From: JACTMZ01 sp044359955
GTDB taxonomy: Bacteria > Verrucomicrobiota > Verrucomicrobiia > Chthoniobacterales > JACTMZ01
Direction: 5' to 3'
DNA: 64,000 nt
Assembly (NCBI GenBank): GCA_044359955.1
Contig: JBIKLF010000014.1
Coordinates: 1 to 64,000, forward strand
The position numbers were made by a program, and so were the translations under genes. Below are positions 34,622-42,322 of the stretch, piece by piece. Within the stretch, counting starts at the first letter, position 1; each line of letters starts with the position of its first letter. The notes under the pieces are model-generated. The model was not told the DNA's origin. It ran no database searches and saw only the letters and a list, made by a program, of their open reading frames with translations.

Positions 34622-35758
34622 ATGAAGCCGACGCCAACAGCGCCTGACTACACCAACTTCCTCACCGAGGTGAAGGGCCGGATCCAGACCGCGCGCCTGC
34701 AGGCCAGCCGGGCTGTGAACCGGGAGTTGGTGATGCTGTATTGGGACATCGGACGCGGGATTGTGGAACGCCAACAGCGCCTTGGCTGGGGTGATGCGGT
34801 GGTGGAGCGTTTCGCCGCTGACCTGCGAGTGGAGTTTCCGGACATGCAGGGCTTCTCTCCGGCAAATGTGTGGCGAATGCGGCAATGCTTCGAGGCGTAT
34901 TCCGGTCCTGAATTTCTCGCACAGGCTGTGCGAGAATTGGGTCCGGTTCCCGTTGGGATGGCGCGGGATCAGTTTCTCGCACAAGCTGTGCGAGAATTGG
35001 TGGCTGCGGTTCCGTGGGGACATCACGTTTTCCTGCTGGGCAAAATCAAGGAACCACAGGGCATGTTCTACTACCTCCGCGCCACGGCGCAATTCGGCTG
35101 GAGCCGGCGCGTGTTGTTGAACCAGATCAAAGATCAGGCGTATGAGCGGGCGGTGAAGGAGAAGAAGACGCACAATTTCGAACTGGCGCTGCCGGAGCAT
35201 TTCGCCGGGCAGGCGGACGAGATGCTCAAGAGCCGCTACAACCTCGAGTTTCTCGGAATCGCCCGACCGATGAAGGAGCTGGAACTGGAGGAGCGGCTGA
35301 TTTCCCGGCTCCAACAGTTCATCATGGAGCTGGGATACGGCTTCTGTTTCGTGGGCCGGCAATACCGGCTGGCACTGGGGAAGAAGGAATACTTCGTGGA
35401 CCTGTTGTTTTACCATCGTTTCCTCAAGGCGCTGGTGGCGTTTGATCTCAAGATCGGCGAGTTTGAGCCGGAGCACGCGGGCAAGATGGATTTCTATTTG
35501 AACCTGCTGAACGAGAAGGAACGCGGACCGGATGACCGGCCATCGATCGGCGTCATCCTGTGCGCGGAGAAGGATGACGTGGAGGTTGAATACGCTCTGA
35601 AGACCAAGGCGAACCCGATCGGCGTGGCGGAGTATGTCCTTTCAGAGAAGTTGCCATCCGAATTCAAGGGCAAGCTGCCAACCGCCAGGCAACTCGCAGA
35701 TGTGGCGAGAGAATTCCTGCCTGCGCCGAGAAAGACTGCCAAGAAGAAGAAATCATGA
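34622..35758 (+). CDS. YhcG/DUF1016 family PDDEXK nuclease with two in-frame palindromic insertions
   Basis: 378 residues. N-terminal DUF1016 part (YWDIGRGIVERQQRLGWGDAVVERFA in pieces; FSPANVWRMRQCFEAY) and C-terminal PDDEXK nuclease core: KKEYFVDLLFYHR (about 258), VAFDLKIGEFEPEHAGKMDFYL and the late GVILCAEKDD. The family is found in mobile and defence regions. Between them residues FLAQAVREL occur twice, 20 residues apart, encoded by near-perfect DNA palindromes that homologues lack as far as I recall. The frame stays open, so the protein probably tolerates them. ATG follows an AT-rich linker. Confidence 0.85.
   Translation: MKPTPTAPDYTNFLTEVKGRIQTARLQASRAVNRELVMLYWDIGRGIVERQQRLGWGDAVVERFAADLRVEFPDMQGFSPANVWRMRQCFEAYSGPEFLAQAVRELGPVPVGMARDQFLAQAVRELVAAVPWGHHVFLLGKIKEPQGMFYYLRATAQFGWSRRVLLNQIKDQAYERAVKEKKTHNFELALPEHFAGQADEMLKSRYNLEFLGIARPMKELELEERLISRLQQFIMELGYGFCFVGRQYRLALGKKEYFVDLLFYHRFLKALVAFDLKIGEFEPEHAGKMDFYLNLLNEKERGPDDRPSIGVILCAEKDDVEVEYALKTKANPIGVAEYVLSEKLPSEFKGKLPTARQLADVAREFLPAPRKTAKKKKS
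34914..34996. repeat. Two palindromes inside the DUF1016 nuclease gene
   Basis: Copy 1 (34914-34936) and copy 2 (34974-34996) both have arms TTCTCGCACA and TGTGCGAGAA around a 3-base loop (GGC, AGC). They are exactly 60 bp apart, preserving frame, and encode FLAQAVREL each time. They look like a small mobile palindromic element inserted and then duplicated in coding DNA. Confidence 0.85.
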
Positions 35759-35850
35759 GTAAGCCCGGAGAGCACAGAACTTCACCCGAATGCGCACCCT
35801 GCTCGCCGCCAACCAAGGAAAACGCCTGAAATAGCGCCCCCCACCTTTCG

Positions 35851-35941
35851 CCCGCCAAACTCCCTGCCCCGGAAACACTTGCGCCTATGACAACCTTCGT
35901 TCGTGCCAGCGGCACGCCTCTTGCTGTAATTTCCCCGCGCG
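35851..35941 (+). promoter_or_regulatory. Promoter cassette 3 of three, driving the SIR2-HerA operon
   Basis: Palindrome GTGCC-agc-GGCAC (35903-35915), 9 nt, extended -10 TGCTGTAAT (hexamer 35925-35930), 11 nt, then ATG 35942 of the GIY-YIG gene. It is the closest of the three to a consensus -10. Between copies 2 and 3 the loop and a few other bases differ; the rest is nearly identical. Six genes follow with almost no gaps. Confidence 0.65.
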
Positions 35942-36793
35942 ATGAACAAACCGTATTCGATCAAGATTTTTCTCCCCGCGGGAGATCCTGAAGGAATCCG
36001 CACCATCGAGAAATCAAACTGGACCGGCGCGGGAATTGTCATCCCCCGTGCTTTGATGAGCGAAGCCAAGAACCGTCGCGAACTCGCGCGCACTGGCGTG
36101 TATGTGCTGATTGGACCGCCCGAGGAATCCGGTTTATCGCGGGTCTATGTCGGCGAAGGCGACCCGATCAAACCCCGGCTGGAACAGCACGCCGCGAAGA
36201 AAGATTTTTGGACCAGCTGCATCGCCTTCACGAGCAAAGACGAGAACCTGAACAAGGCTCACGTGCAGTATATCGAATCACGCTTGATCACCTTGGCCGC
36301 GCAAGCCAAGCGGTGTGTTTTAGACAATGGAAATGCGCCCGCTTTGCCGTCGCTCTCGGATGCCGATGGAGCGGACGCGGAAGGGTTCCTTTCGGAAATC
36401 ATGCTCTGCTTTCCGGTGCTGGGTCTCACCGTGTTCACCGCCGCCGCTCCGATTCAGAAGAGTGCCAAGCTCCTGTTCATCTCGGCCAAAGGCATCAAAG
36501 CTGAAGGCATGGAGACGCATGATGGCTTCGTCGTCCGCACGGGCAGCGGCGCGGTCAAAAGTGAAGTCCCGTCGTGTCACGCCTACTTGAAGGAGCTTCG
36601 CGCCGCCTTGATTTCCAACGGGGTTCTGAAGCCGACGTCAGACGGCTATGCTTTCGCCCAAGACTACGTTTTCCCATCACCATCCACTGCCGCGGGAGTC
36701 GTGCAGGGACGCGCCGCCAATGGCCGCGTGGACTGGAAGACGAAAGACGGCAAAACGCTCAAAGACCTGCAGGAGGCCAAAGCAAAAGAATGA
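35942..36793 (+). CDS. GIY-YIG nuclease family protein with DUF4357 domain
   Basis: 283 residues. The GIY-YIG part spans about 50-120: GVYVLIGPPEESGLSRVYVG, then RLEQHAAKKDFW with the Arg, and Glu in YIESRLI. The C-terminus has the DUF4357 motif FPSPSTAAGVVQGRAANGRVDWKT, cited in part, common in this nuclease group near type I restriction genes. First gene after cassette 3, with its ATG 11 nt from the -10 box and no ribosome site. Its stop overlaps the next start (ATGA). Confidence 0.85.
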   Translation: MNKPYSIKIFLPAGDPEGIRTIEKSNWTGAGIVIPRALMSEAKNRRELARTGVYVLIGPPEESGLSRVYVGEGDPIKPRLEQHAAKKDFWTSCIAFTSKDENLNKAHVQYIESRLITLAAQAKRCVLDNGNAPALPSLSDADGADAEGFLSEIMLCFPVLGLTVFTAAAPIQKSAKLLFISAKGIKAEGMETHDGFVVRTGSGAVKSEVPSCHAYLKELRAALISNGVLKPTSDGYAFAQDYVFPSPSTAAGVVQGRAANGRVDWKTKDGKTLKDLQEAKAKE

Positions 36794-37230
36794 GCGACCA
36801 CCACATTTCCCTCACCGACATGCGCAAAGCCAAGGACAGCCACTTTTCTAATTACGACTGGCTGTGCAAGCGCAACACCGTCGAATTCCTCGGCTTATGG
36901 GAGACTGTCTACAACCCAGATTTTAATTCCGGCGAATTCGCCATAATTGGAAGTCAGGAGGGGCTGAACAACTACAAACTCAGCGTCAAGCAATGGGTTA
37001 AAAAGACCAACGACATCCGCCGCGCCCTCGTTGAGGCCGACCTCGTGGACACTGCTTTGCGCGATAGCGCATTTCATCAAAGTAAATCCACTCCGCAGGT
37101 CCTGAGCGAAGCGAAGAGCAACATGGTCGCCCTCCCGGGTCAGCTCTTCTACAGCACGCAGATCCCCGTCTGCCTCTGGTTTATTGGGAAAAATGGAAAC
37201 GCTGGCGGTTCAACTTTCGGCCTCAACTAA
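36790..37230 (+). pseudogene. Chimeric ORF: KilA-N domain joined to an HsdM fragment
   Basis: 146 residues. Residues 1-76 are a KilA-N domain lacking its N-terminal strands (HISLTDMRKAKD, NTVEFLGLWETVYNPDFNSGEF, LSVKQWVKKTN). Residues 78-87 (RRALVEADLVD) and 112-131 (MVALPGQLFYSTQIPVCLWF) are HsdM motif IV-region sequence. Between the HsdM parts, where homologues have one Cys, lies a 24-residue insert whose DNA contains a small palindrome (TTGCGC-gata-GCGCA). It ends soon after. Frame intact, starts overlap the GIY-YIG stop, and SIR2 begins 2 bp after its stop. Could be a neutral passenger or a novel DNA-binding protein of the operon. Confidence 0.6.
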
Positions 37231-37232
37231 TT

Positions 37233-38261
37233 ATGCCGTCCTCAACCGACTCATTCAGTTCCCGCCTCGAAGCGAAAGTTGCCCAACAACTCAATTCGCA
37301 ACGCGTCGGCTATTTGTTGGGAGCGGGGGCATCGTATCTCGGTGGGTGCGGATACCCGCTTGCGGGGAAACTCTGGGACTGCATTGCGCCGAAACTGCCG
37401 AAGACCGAGCGCGACGAGATTCAAGCAAAGCTCGACGGTGGCGCTGATGGCATCGAAAACGCGCTTGATTTGCTCGACGATGGTTCGGCCATTGAAAAGC
37501 CGCATCGGCATCGCGTCACAGAGGCAATCGCCACCCATTTCCATTCGATTTCGCCGCCGATTGACGTTCACCAAACTTTTGTTCGCAGGCTCGCCGCAAG
37601 GGACGAGCTGAGCACGCCGGTTTTCTGCCTGAACTACGATGGCCTGATTGAATTGGCCGCAGATGCAGAGCGGATACGCGTAGTGGATGGTTTCATCGGT
37701 CAGGAACGGCTGTTCTTCGACCCTGTGACTTATCAGGAGCGCACAGCCCTCTCCCACCGCGGACCACGAAAGCCCCAGGCTGATTGGCGGAAAGGAATCC
37801 TCCACCTCTACAAGCTGCACGGGTCACTTGGTTGGTTCCATTTAGGTGGCACTGATGTGCGCCGTTTCGGCTTGGGTGCGAAAACTCCACCGAACGCGAA
37901 GCGCCTTATGGTGCCGCCTCAGCACCGCAAGACCATTGACACCACAGCGCATCCCTATTCGGCCCTCTGGTCAGACTTTCGTGGCCTCCTCTGCCAAGGA
38001 CCAACCATGCTAAATCGCCTCGCCTGTGTCGGCTACGGGCTACGCGACGAACACCTGAATGCGGTGATTGAGAACGCGCTTGGAAGAAATGACTTCACCA
38101 TGCTCGCCTTTGCCCACGCCCTCACCGACCAAGCGTTCACTCGATGGAGCGCCAAGCGCAATGTTATCATCGTCACCGAAGATCGGTGCTCCCTCTACGG
38201 CGAAGTCGGCCCAGGGCATACCGCACTGTGGAATTTCGCGACACTCACTCAAACCATCTGA
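37233..38261 (+). CDS. SIR2-family NADase of a SIR2-HerA defence pair
   Basis: 342 residues. SIR2 domain: GAGAS at 30-34 (NAD binding), LNYDGLIELA at 133-142 and catalytic-type KLHGS (His196). Such proteins hydrolyse NAD+ when a phage is sensed, stopping growth. The C-terminal third (LNRLACVGYGLRDEHLN) is the usual sensor/closing element. Together with the following HerA it matches the known SIR2-HerA anti-phage system (also called Nezha). All active-site residues are visible, so it looks functional. Base composition is lower in GC than housekeeping genes. Confidence 0.88.
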   Translation: MPSSTDSFSSRLEAKVAQQLNSQRVGYLLGAGASYLGGCGYPLAGKLWDCIAPKLPKTERDEIQAKLDGGADGIENALDLLDDGSAIEKPHRHRVTEAIATHFHSISPPIDVHQTFVRRLAARDELSTPVFCLNYDGLIELAADAERIRVVDGFIGQERLFFDPVTYQERTALSHRGPRKPQADWRKGILHLYKLHGSLGWFHLGGTDVRRFGLGAKTPPNAKRLMVPPQHRKTIDTTAHPYSALWSDFRGLLCQGPTMLNRLACVGYGLRDEHLNAVIENALGRNDFTMLAFAHALTDQAFTRWSAKRNVIIVTEDRCSLYGEVGPGHTALWNFATLTQTI

Positions 38262-38267
38262 ACATCC

Positions 38268-39959
38268 ATGAGCACATCAACCGGAACACTGATCGGCCAC
38301 GTCATCGACGTTCGAGGCGATGGATTGACCGCCAATCTTTTGGCCGACGAGCAAGACGCGGCTCCGAAGATCACCGTCGGCGACGAGGATGTCTTGGTCG
38401 GACAACTCGGCTCGTATGTATCGGTTCGGCAAGGCTCAGTTCGGATTCTTTGCGTCGTCACGCGGGTTTCAGAACTAGAGAAGTTGGCCGATACAAACAA
38501 CGCATCACCCGACGCGCCAGTCGTCACCTACGCACAGCGGGCCATCGCACTAATTCCAATCGGCAGCGTGTCAGTCGAAGGCGAGTTTGAACGTGGCGTC
38601 AGCAGCTATCCCACAACCGGGGCTGAGGTGCATGTTGTGGCGGGCAACGAACTGGGCACGATGTTCAGTAAATTTAGAGCGCAGGGCTATGTGGTTGGAA
38701 ACCTGTCTTCACAGCCTTCCGTTAAGGTCTGCCTTGAGCCGTCACGTCTTTTCGGGCGCCACTTCGCAATCCTCGGCCAAACTGGAGCAGGCAAATCTTG
38801 GGCCGTTGCAAGTCTCATCCAGCAGGCGCTCGCCGTCATGCCAAAGGCTCACATCATCATCTTGGATCTGCACGGCGAGTATTGCTGGCTTAAACCGGAT
38901 GGGGAACGAGACGCCGCCTTCAAGGAAGAACATTTTCGATACGTCGATGCCAAAGAATTGGAGATGCCATATTGGCTCATGACTTATTCCGAGCTTTGCG
39001 ACCTGTTGATCGATCACTCGGAACGGGAGGCCGCAAATCAAACAGCGTTCTTCAGAGACACTCTCTTTGATTTGAAGCAAGCTGAGAAGAACTCGCTCGG
39101 CTTAGACCGAGTCACGATTGATACGCCGGTGTATTTTTCTTTGGAAGAACTACTTCGACAAACAACCGACAAGAATACTGAGCGCTCACGCAACCCAGAA
39201 ACTAATCGAATGAATAATGGGCCTTTGTATGGGACTTTTGACCGATTTCTAATACGCCTTCAAAGCAAGCTCAATGACGTTCGATACGACTTCCTGTTGA
39301 AGCCCCAAAAAAGGACGACATCCGCTTCGCTTGCGGAACTTCTCCGAGATTTCGTTGGTTTGGGTGACCCCAAGCGGCCCGTGACCGTAATTGACCTCAG
39401 CACGGTTCCATTTGATGTTAGGCCAACAGTTGCGGCCCAGATTGGGCGGCTCGCATTCGAGTTCAATTTTTGGAACCCGCAATACCGGGAGCTTCCGCTG
39501 CTGCTTGTCTGTGAGGAGGCCCACGCCTACGTCAAGCGGCAACATGACTCCCAATTTGCCGGTGCCCGGAAGTCCATGGAAAGAATCGCCAAAGAAGGGC
39601 GCAAATACGGCGTTGGTTTGGCGGTGGTGAGCCAACGACCCCACGAGCTCTCTGAGACGGTTCTTGCGCAATGCGGCACGTTCCTATGTCTCCGCATTAC
39701 CAACCCCGACGACCAGTCATACGTGAAAAGCCTCGTGCCGGAGGGTGAGCGCGGCTTGGTGGACATTCTCGCTGGCTTGGGAAGAGGCGAGTGCTTGGCG
39801 CTTGGGGAGGCAGTTCCGCTGCCGACGCGCTTCAAGTTCAACAAGCCCGCACCATTCCCGAACAGCGAGGACATAGACTTTTACAACAAATGGAAAGACG
39901 GCCCAGATGACATCGATGTCGAGAGCATCGTTGACCGTTGGAGAAAGCAACAGAGATAG
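38268..39959 (+). CDS. herA: HerA-type ATPase partner of SIR2
   Basis: 563 residues. Hexameric HerA/FtsK ATPase. N-terminal HAS-barrel (GHVIDVRGDGLTANLL), Walker A GQTGAGKS (170-177), Walker B LLLVCEEAH (about 411-419), and GRKYGVGLAVVSQRPHELSETVL with the sensor and Arg-finger region, followed by the C-terminal DPDDQSYVKSL-like NPDDQSYVKSL block. In SIR2-HerA systems HerA forms a ring that assembles with SIR2. Gap to the SIR2 gene is 6 bp. Confidence 0.9.
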   Translation: MSTSTGTLIGHVIDVRGDGLTANLLADEQDAAPKITVGDEDVLVGQLGSYVSVRQGSVRILCVVTRVSELEKLADTNNASPDAPVVTYAQRAIALIPIGSVSVEGEFERGVSSYPTTGAEVHVVAGNELGTMFSKFRAQGYVVGNLSSQPSVKVCLEPSRLFGRHFAILGQTGAGKSWAVASLIQQALAVMPKAHIIILDLHGEYCWLKPDGERDAAFKEEHFRYVDAKELEMPYWLMTYSELCDLLIDHSEREAANQTAFFRDTLFDLKQAEKNSLGLDRVTIDTPVYFSLEELLRQTTDKNTERSRNPETNRMNNGPLYGTFDRFLIRLQSKLNDVRYDFLLKPQKRTTSASLAELLRDFVGLGDPKRPVTVIDLSTVPFDVRPTVAAQIGRLAFEFNFWNPQYRELPLLLVCEEAHAYVKRQHDSQFAGARKSMERIAKEGRKYGVGLAVVSQRPHELSETVLAQCGTFLCLRITNPDDQSYVKSLVPEGERGLVDILAGLGRGECLALGEAVPLPTRFKFNKPAPFPNSEDIDFYNKWKDGPDDIDVESIVDRWRKQQR

Positions 39960-39974
39960 ACTGTTTGTGATGAA

Positions 39975-40985
39975 ATGAAACATAAGCCACTTAATCAAAG
40001 CCTTAGCGCCGCTAAGGCGACCAAGCAGGATGAGTTTTACACTCAGCTTTCGGATATCGAAAAGGAACTCCGTCATTACACGAAGCACTTCAATGGCAAG
40101 ACCGTCTTGTGCAACTGCGATGACCCACGCGTCAGCAACTTCTTCCACTACTTCTCCCACAATTTTGAGAAGCTAAAGCTAAAGAAACTCATCACCACCT
40201 GCTACAAGAACCAAGACGTCGACCTCTTCAGCACCCACAAGGCAGAACGCGGGGTCTATCTCGAATACAACGGCGACAAAGACGGCAACCGTGTCCCAGA
40301 CCCGGCAGAGATCGGCGTCCATCCCTTTAAGGGTGATGGCGATTTCCGCAGCGAGGAATGTATCGCGCTACTCAAGCAAGCCGACATCGTGGTCACCAAT
40401 CCTCCGTTCTCGCTGTTTAGGGAATATGTCCAGCAGCTCCTTAAGTATGGCAAAAAGTTTCTTATCATCGGCAACCAAGGCGCGATTAGTTACAGAGAGA
40501 TTTTTGAAGCTATTAAACGAAACGAGATGTGGCTCGGATATACTCATCCCGTCGCGTTTGTTGTTCCAGACCATTATGAGATGCGCGAGGTTAGAAGCTG
40601 GCGCGACGAAAGTGGCACGAACTGGCGGAGTTTAGGAAATGCCTGTTGGTTCACTAACCTGGATATCCAAAAGCGACACGAAGAGCTGGTTGCTATTAAG
40701 CCATATGATCCACTCTCACACCCGCACTATGACAACTACAACGCCGTCGAAGTTTCCAGATACAAGGATATACCAACCAATTACGACGGCGTGATGGGCG
40801 TGCCTGTAACTTTTCTTGAGTATTACAATCCAGAGCAGTTCGAGATTGTCGGGTCGGATTACGAAGTGCGGCAGGGCCAGTTGCCTGAAATTCTAAAGGG
40901 AGGATGGAACGGAAAGATTGACCGCGGATACGTCAAAGGGAAGCGGCTGTTCGCGCGAATACTCATACGCCGAAAGACCAAATAG
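39975..40985 (+). CDS. EcoRI-family adenine-specific DNA methyltransferase
   Basis: 336 residues. Belongs to the M.EcoRI-like group: the opening LSAAKATKQDEFYTQLSDIE, the variant motif I region VLCNCDDPRVSNFF and the catalytic VTNPPFSLF (about 140-148, motif IV NPPF). The enzyme should add a methyl group to N6 of adenine using SAM. Motifs are complete and length is that of the family. It starts 15 bp after herA and its stop is directly followed by the ATG of the DUF262-HNH gene, so the last two are a coupled pair. Confidence 0.88.
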   Translation: MKHKPLNQSLSAAKATKQDEFYTQLSDIEKELRHYTKHFNGKTVLCNCDDPRVSNFFHYFSHNFEKLKLKKLITTCYKNQDVDLFSTHKAERGVYLEYNGDKDGNRVPDPAEIGVHPFKGDGDFRSEECIALLKQADIVVTNPPFSLFREYVQQLLKYGKKFLIIGNQGAISYREIFEAIKRNEMWLGYTHPVAFVVPDHYEMREVRSWRDESGTNWRSLGNACWFTNLDIQKRHEELVAIKPYDPLSHPHYDNYNAVEVSRYKDIPTNYDGVMGVPVTFLEYYNPEQFEIVGSDYEVRQGQLPEILKGGWNGKIDRGYVKGKRLFARILIRRKTK

Positions 40986-42071
40986 ATGAAAATCGACCTA
41001 AACGAAATCAAAGTCAGGGAACTCTTTGAAGACTTCGAAGACAATGCCGAGGCCGGTGTCGTCGGATTTGGCGGGAAGCTCGACATTCGTCCGCCCTACC
41101 AGCGCGAGTTTATTTACAAAGACAAGCAGCGCGACGCGGTGATTGACACGGTGCGGAAGAACTACCCGCTGAATGTGATGTATTGGGCGGTGCGGGAGGA
41201 TGGAAAGTTGGAGGTGATTGACGGTCAGCAGCGCACGCTTTCGATCTGCCAATATGTGAACGGCGACTTTTCCATCGGCGGGCTGGCCTTTCACAACCTG
41301 CAGGACGACCAGCAACAGCAAATCCTCGACTACAAGCTGATGGTCTATTTCTGCTCCGGCACGGATAGCGAGAAGCTGGAGTGGTTTAAGACGATCAACA
41401 TCGCGGGAGAGGAATTGACCGCGCAGGAACTCCGTAATGCCGTCTATGCCGGGCCGTGGACGGCAGATGCGAAGCGATATTTCAGCAAGACAGGCTGCGC
41501 GGCCTATGGTCTGGGCAGCGACTACCTCAAGGGCAGCCCGATCCGGCAGGAATATCTGGAGACGGCCATCGAGTGGCACGCAGCAGGCGAAACAATCGAG
41601 GACTACATGTCGAAGCACCAGCACGACGAGAATGCCGGTGAAATATGGCATTACTTCCAAAGCGTCATCGCGTGGGTGAAGGCGACGTTCCCAAAATATC
41701 GCAAGGAGATGAAGGGAGGTGACTGGGGCGGCCTCTACAACAAGTTCAAAGGTGCAAAGGTGAACCCGGACACGCTGGAAAAGCAGGTCGCCAAGCTGAT
41801 GATGGACGATGACGTGACGAAGAAATCGGGCATTTACCCGTATGTGCTGGACGGGAAGGAAAGCCACCTCAGCATCCGCGCCTTCACAGACAACAACAAA
41901 CGTGAAGCGTATGAGCGGCAAAAAGGGAAATGTCCGGTCTGCAAAATGCACTTTGAGATCGAAGGCATGGAAGCCGACCACATCACGCCATGGCACGCGG
42001 GTGGGAAAACCATCGCAGCGAATTGCCAGATGCTCTGCAAAGACGACAATCGAAAGAAGTCGGGGATATAG
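40986..42071 (+). CDS. DUF262 protein with C-terminal HNH nuclease
   Basis: 361 residues. The N-terminal DUF262 (ParB/GmrS-like) domain has RPPYQREFIY and the VIDGQQRTLSICQY motif (77-90), whose DGQQR is needed for NTP hydrolysis in GmrSD-type restriction enzymes. The C-terminus is an HNH endonuclease: CPVCKMHF (about 315), ADHITPWH, the GGKTIAANCQMLC segment and NRKKSG; the second zinc pair seems to have only one Cys. The ATG touches the methyltransferase stop. Co-location suggests a modification/restriction relationship or an added effector of the SIR2-HerA operon. Confidence 0.85.
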   Translation: MKIDLNEIKVRELFEDFEDNAEAGVVGFGGKLDIRPPYQREFIYKDKQRDAVIDTVRKNYPLNVMYWAVREDGKLEVIDGQQRTLSICQYVNGDFSIGGLAFHNLQDDQQQQILDYKLMVYFCSGTDSEKLEWFKTINIAGEELTAQELRNAVYAGPWTADAKRYFSKTGCAAYGLGSDYLKGSPIRQEYLETAIEWHAAGETIEDYMSKHQHDENAGEIWHYFQSVIAWVKATFPKYRKEMKGGDWGGLYNKFKGAKVNPDTLEKQVAKLMMDDDVTKKSGIYPYVLDGKESHLSIRAFTDNNKREAYERQKGKCPVCKMHFEIEGMEADHITPWHAGGKTIAANCQMLCKDDNRKKSGI

Positions 42072-42073
42072 TC

Positions 42074-42142
42074 AGCGGCAAGAGTTTGCCCAATGCTAGC
42101 TTCATCGGCTTCACCCCCAAGCCAAAGGGGTCAGGCCTATAA
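42074..42142 (+). pseudogene. Possible hsdR remnant
   Basis: In the frame starting at 42074 the codons read SGKSLPNASFIGFTPKP, then run to a stop. LPNASFIGFTGTP is the conserved helicase motif of type I restriction subunit R (HsdR). Only about 14 residues match, so this is a weak call, but it is consistent with hsdM remnants at both ends of the island. The text GGGGTCAGGCC followed by ATAATTTAAAC (42127-42150) resembles ends of REP-type elements. Confidence 0.4.
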
Positions 42143-42322
42143 TTTAAACATTCCCGATTCCTCTCGCGCGGTCAGCCCACCCCGGATGTCACGCCGCTGG
42201 GCGGAGGGGGCTGCCGGCACAACTACCAAGCCCGCAAAACCGGCTAATTCCAAAGTATTGTTGTGCGATGGGAAGTTCTCGCCATTCTCCAGGACAAGCC
42301 ACCACATTAATGCTCTTAAAAA

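Noticed and set aside
32811..35944. The three cassettes as a CRISPR-like or tandem repeat array
   Set aside because: Only three copies, more than 1 kb apart, each directly before a start codon; promoter duplication explains them better.
42127..42150. End of a REP-associated transposase element
   Set aside because: The string GGGGTCAGGCC with an AT-rich tail is suggestive, but no transposase gene or second end is present.
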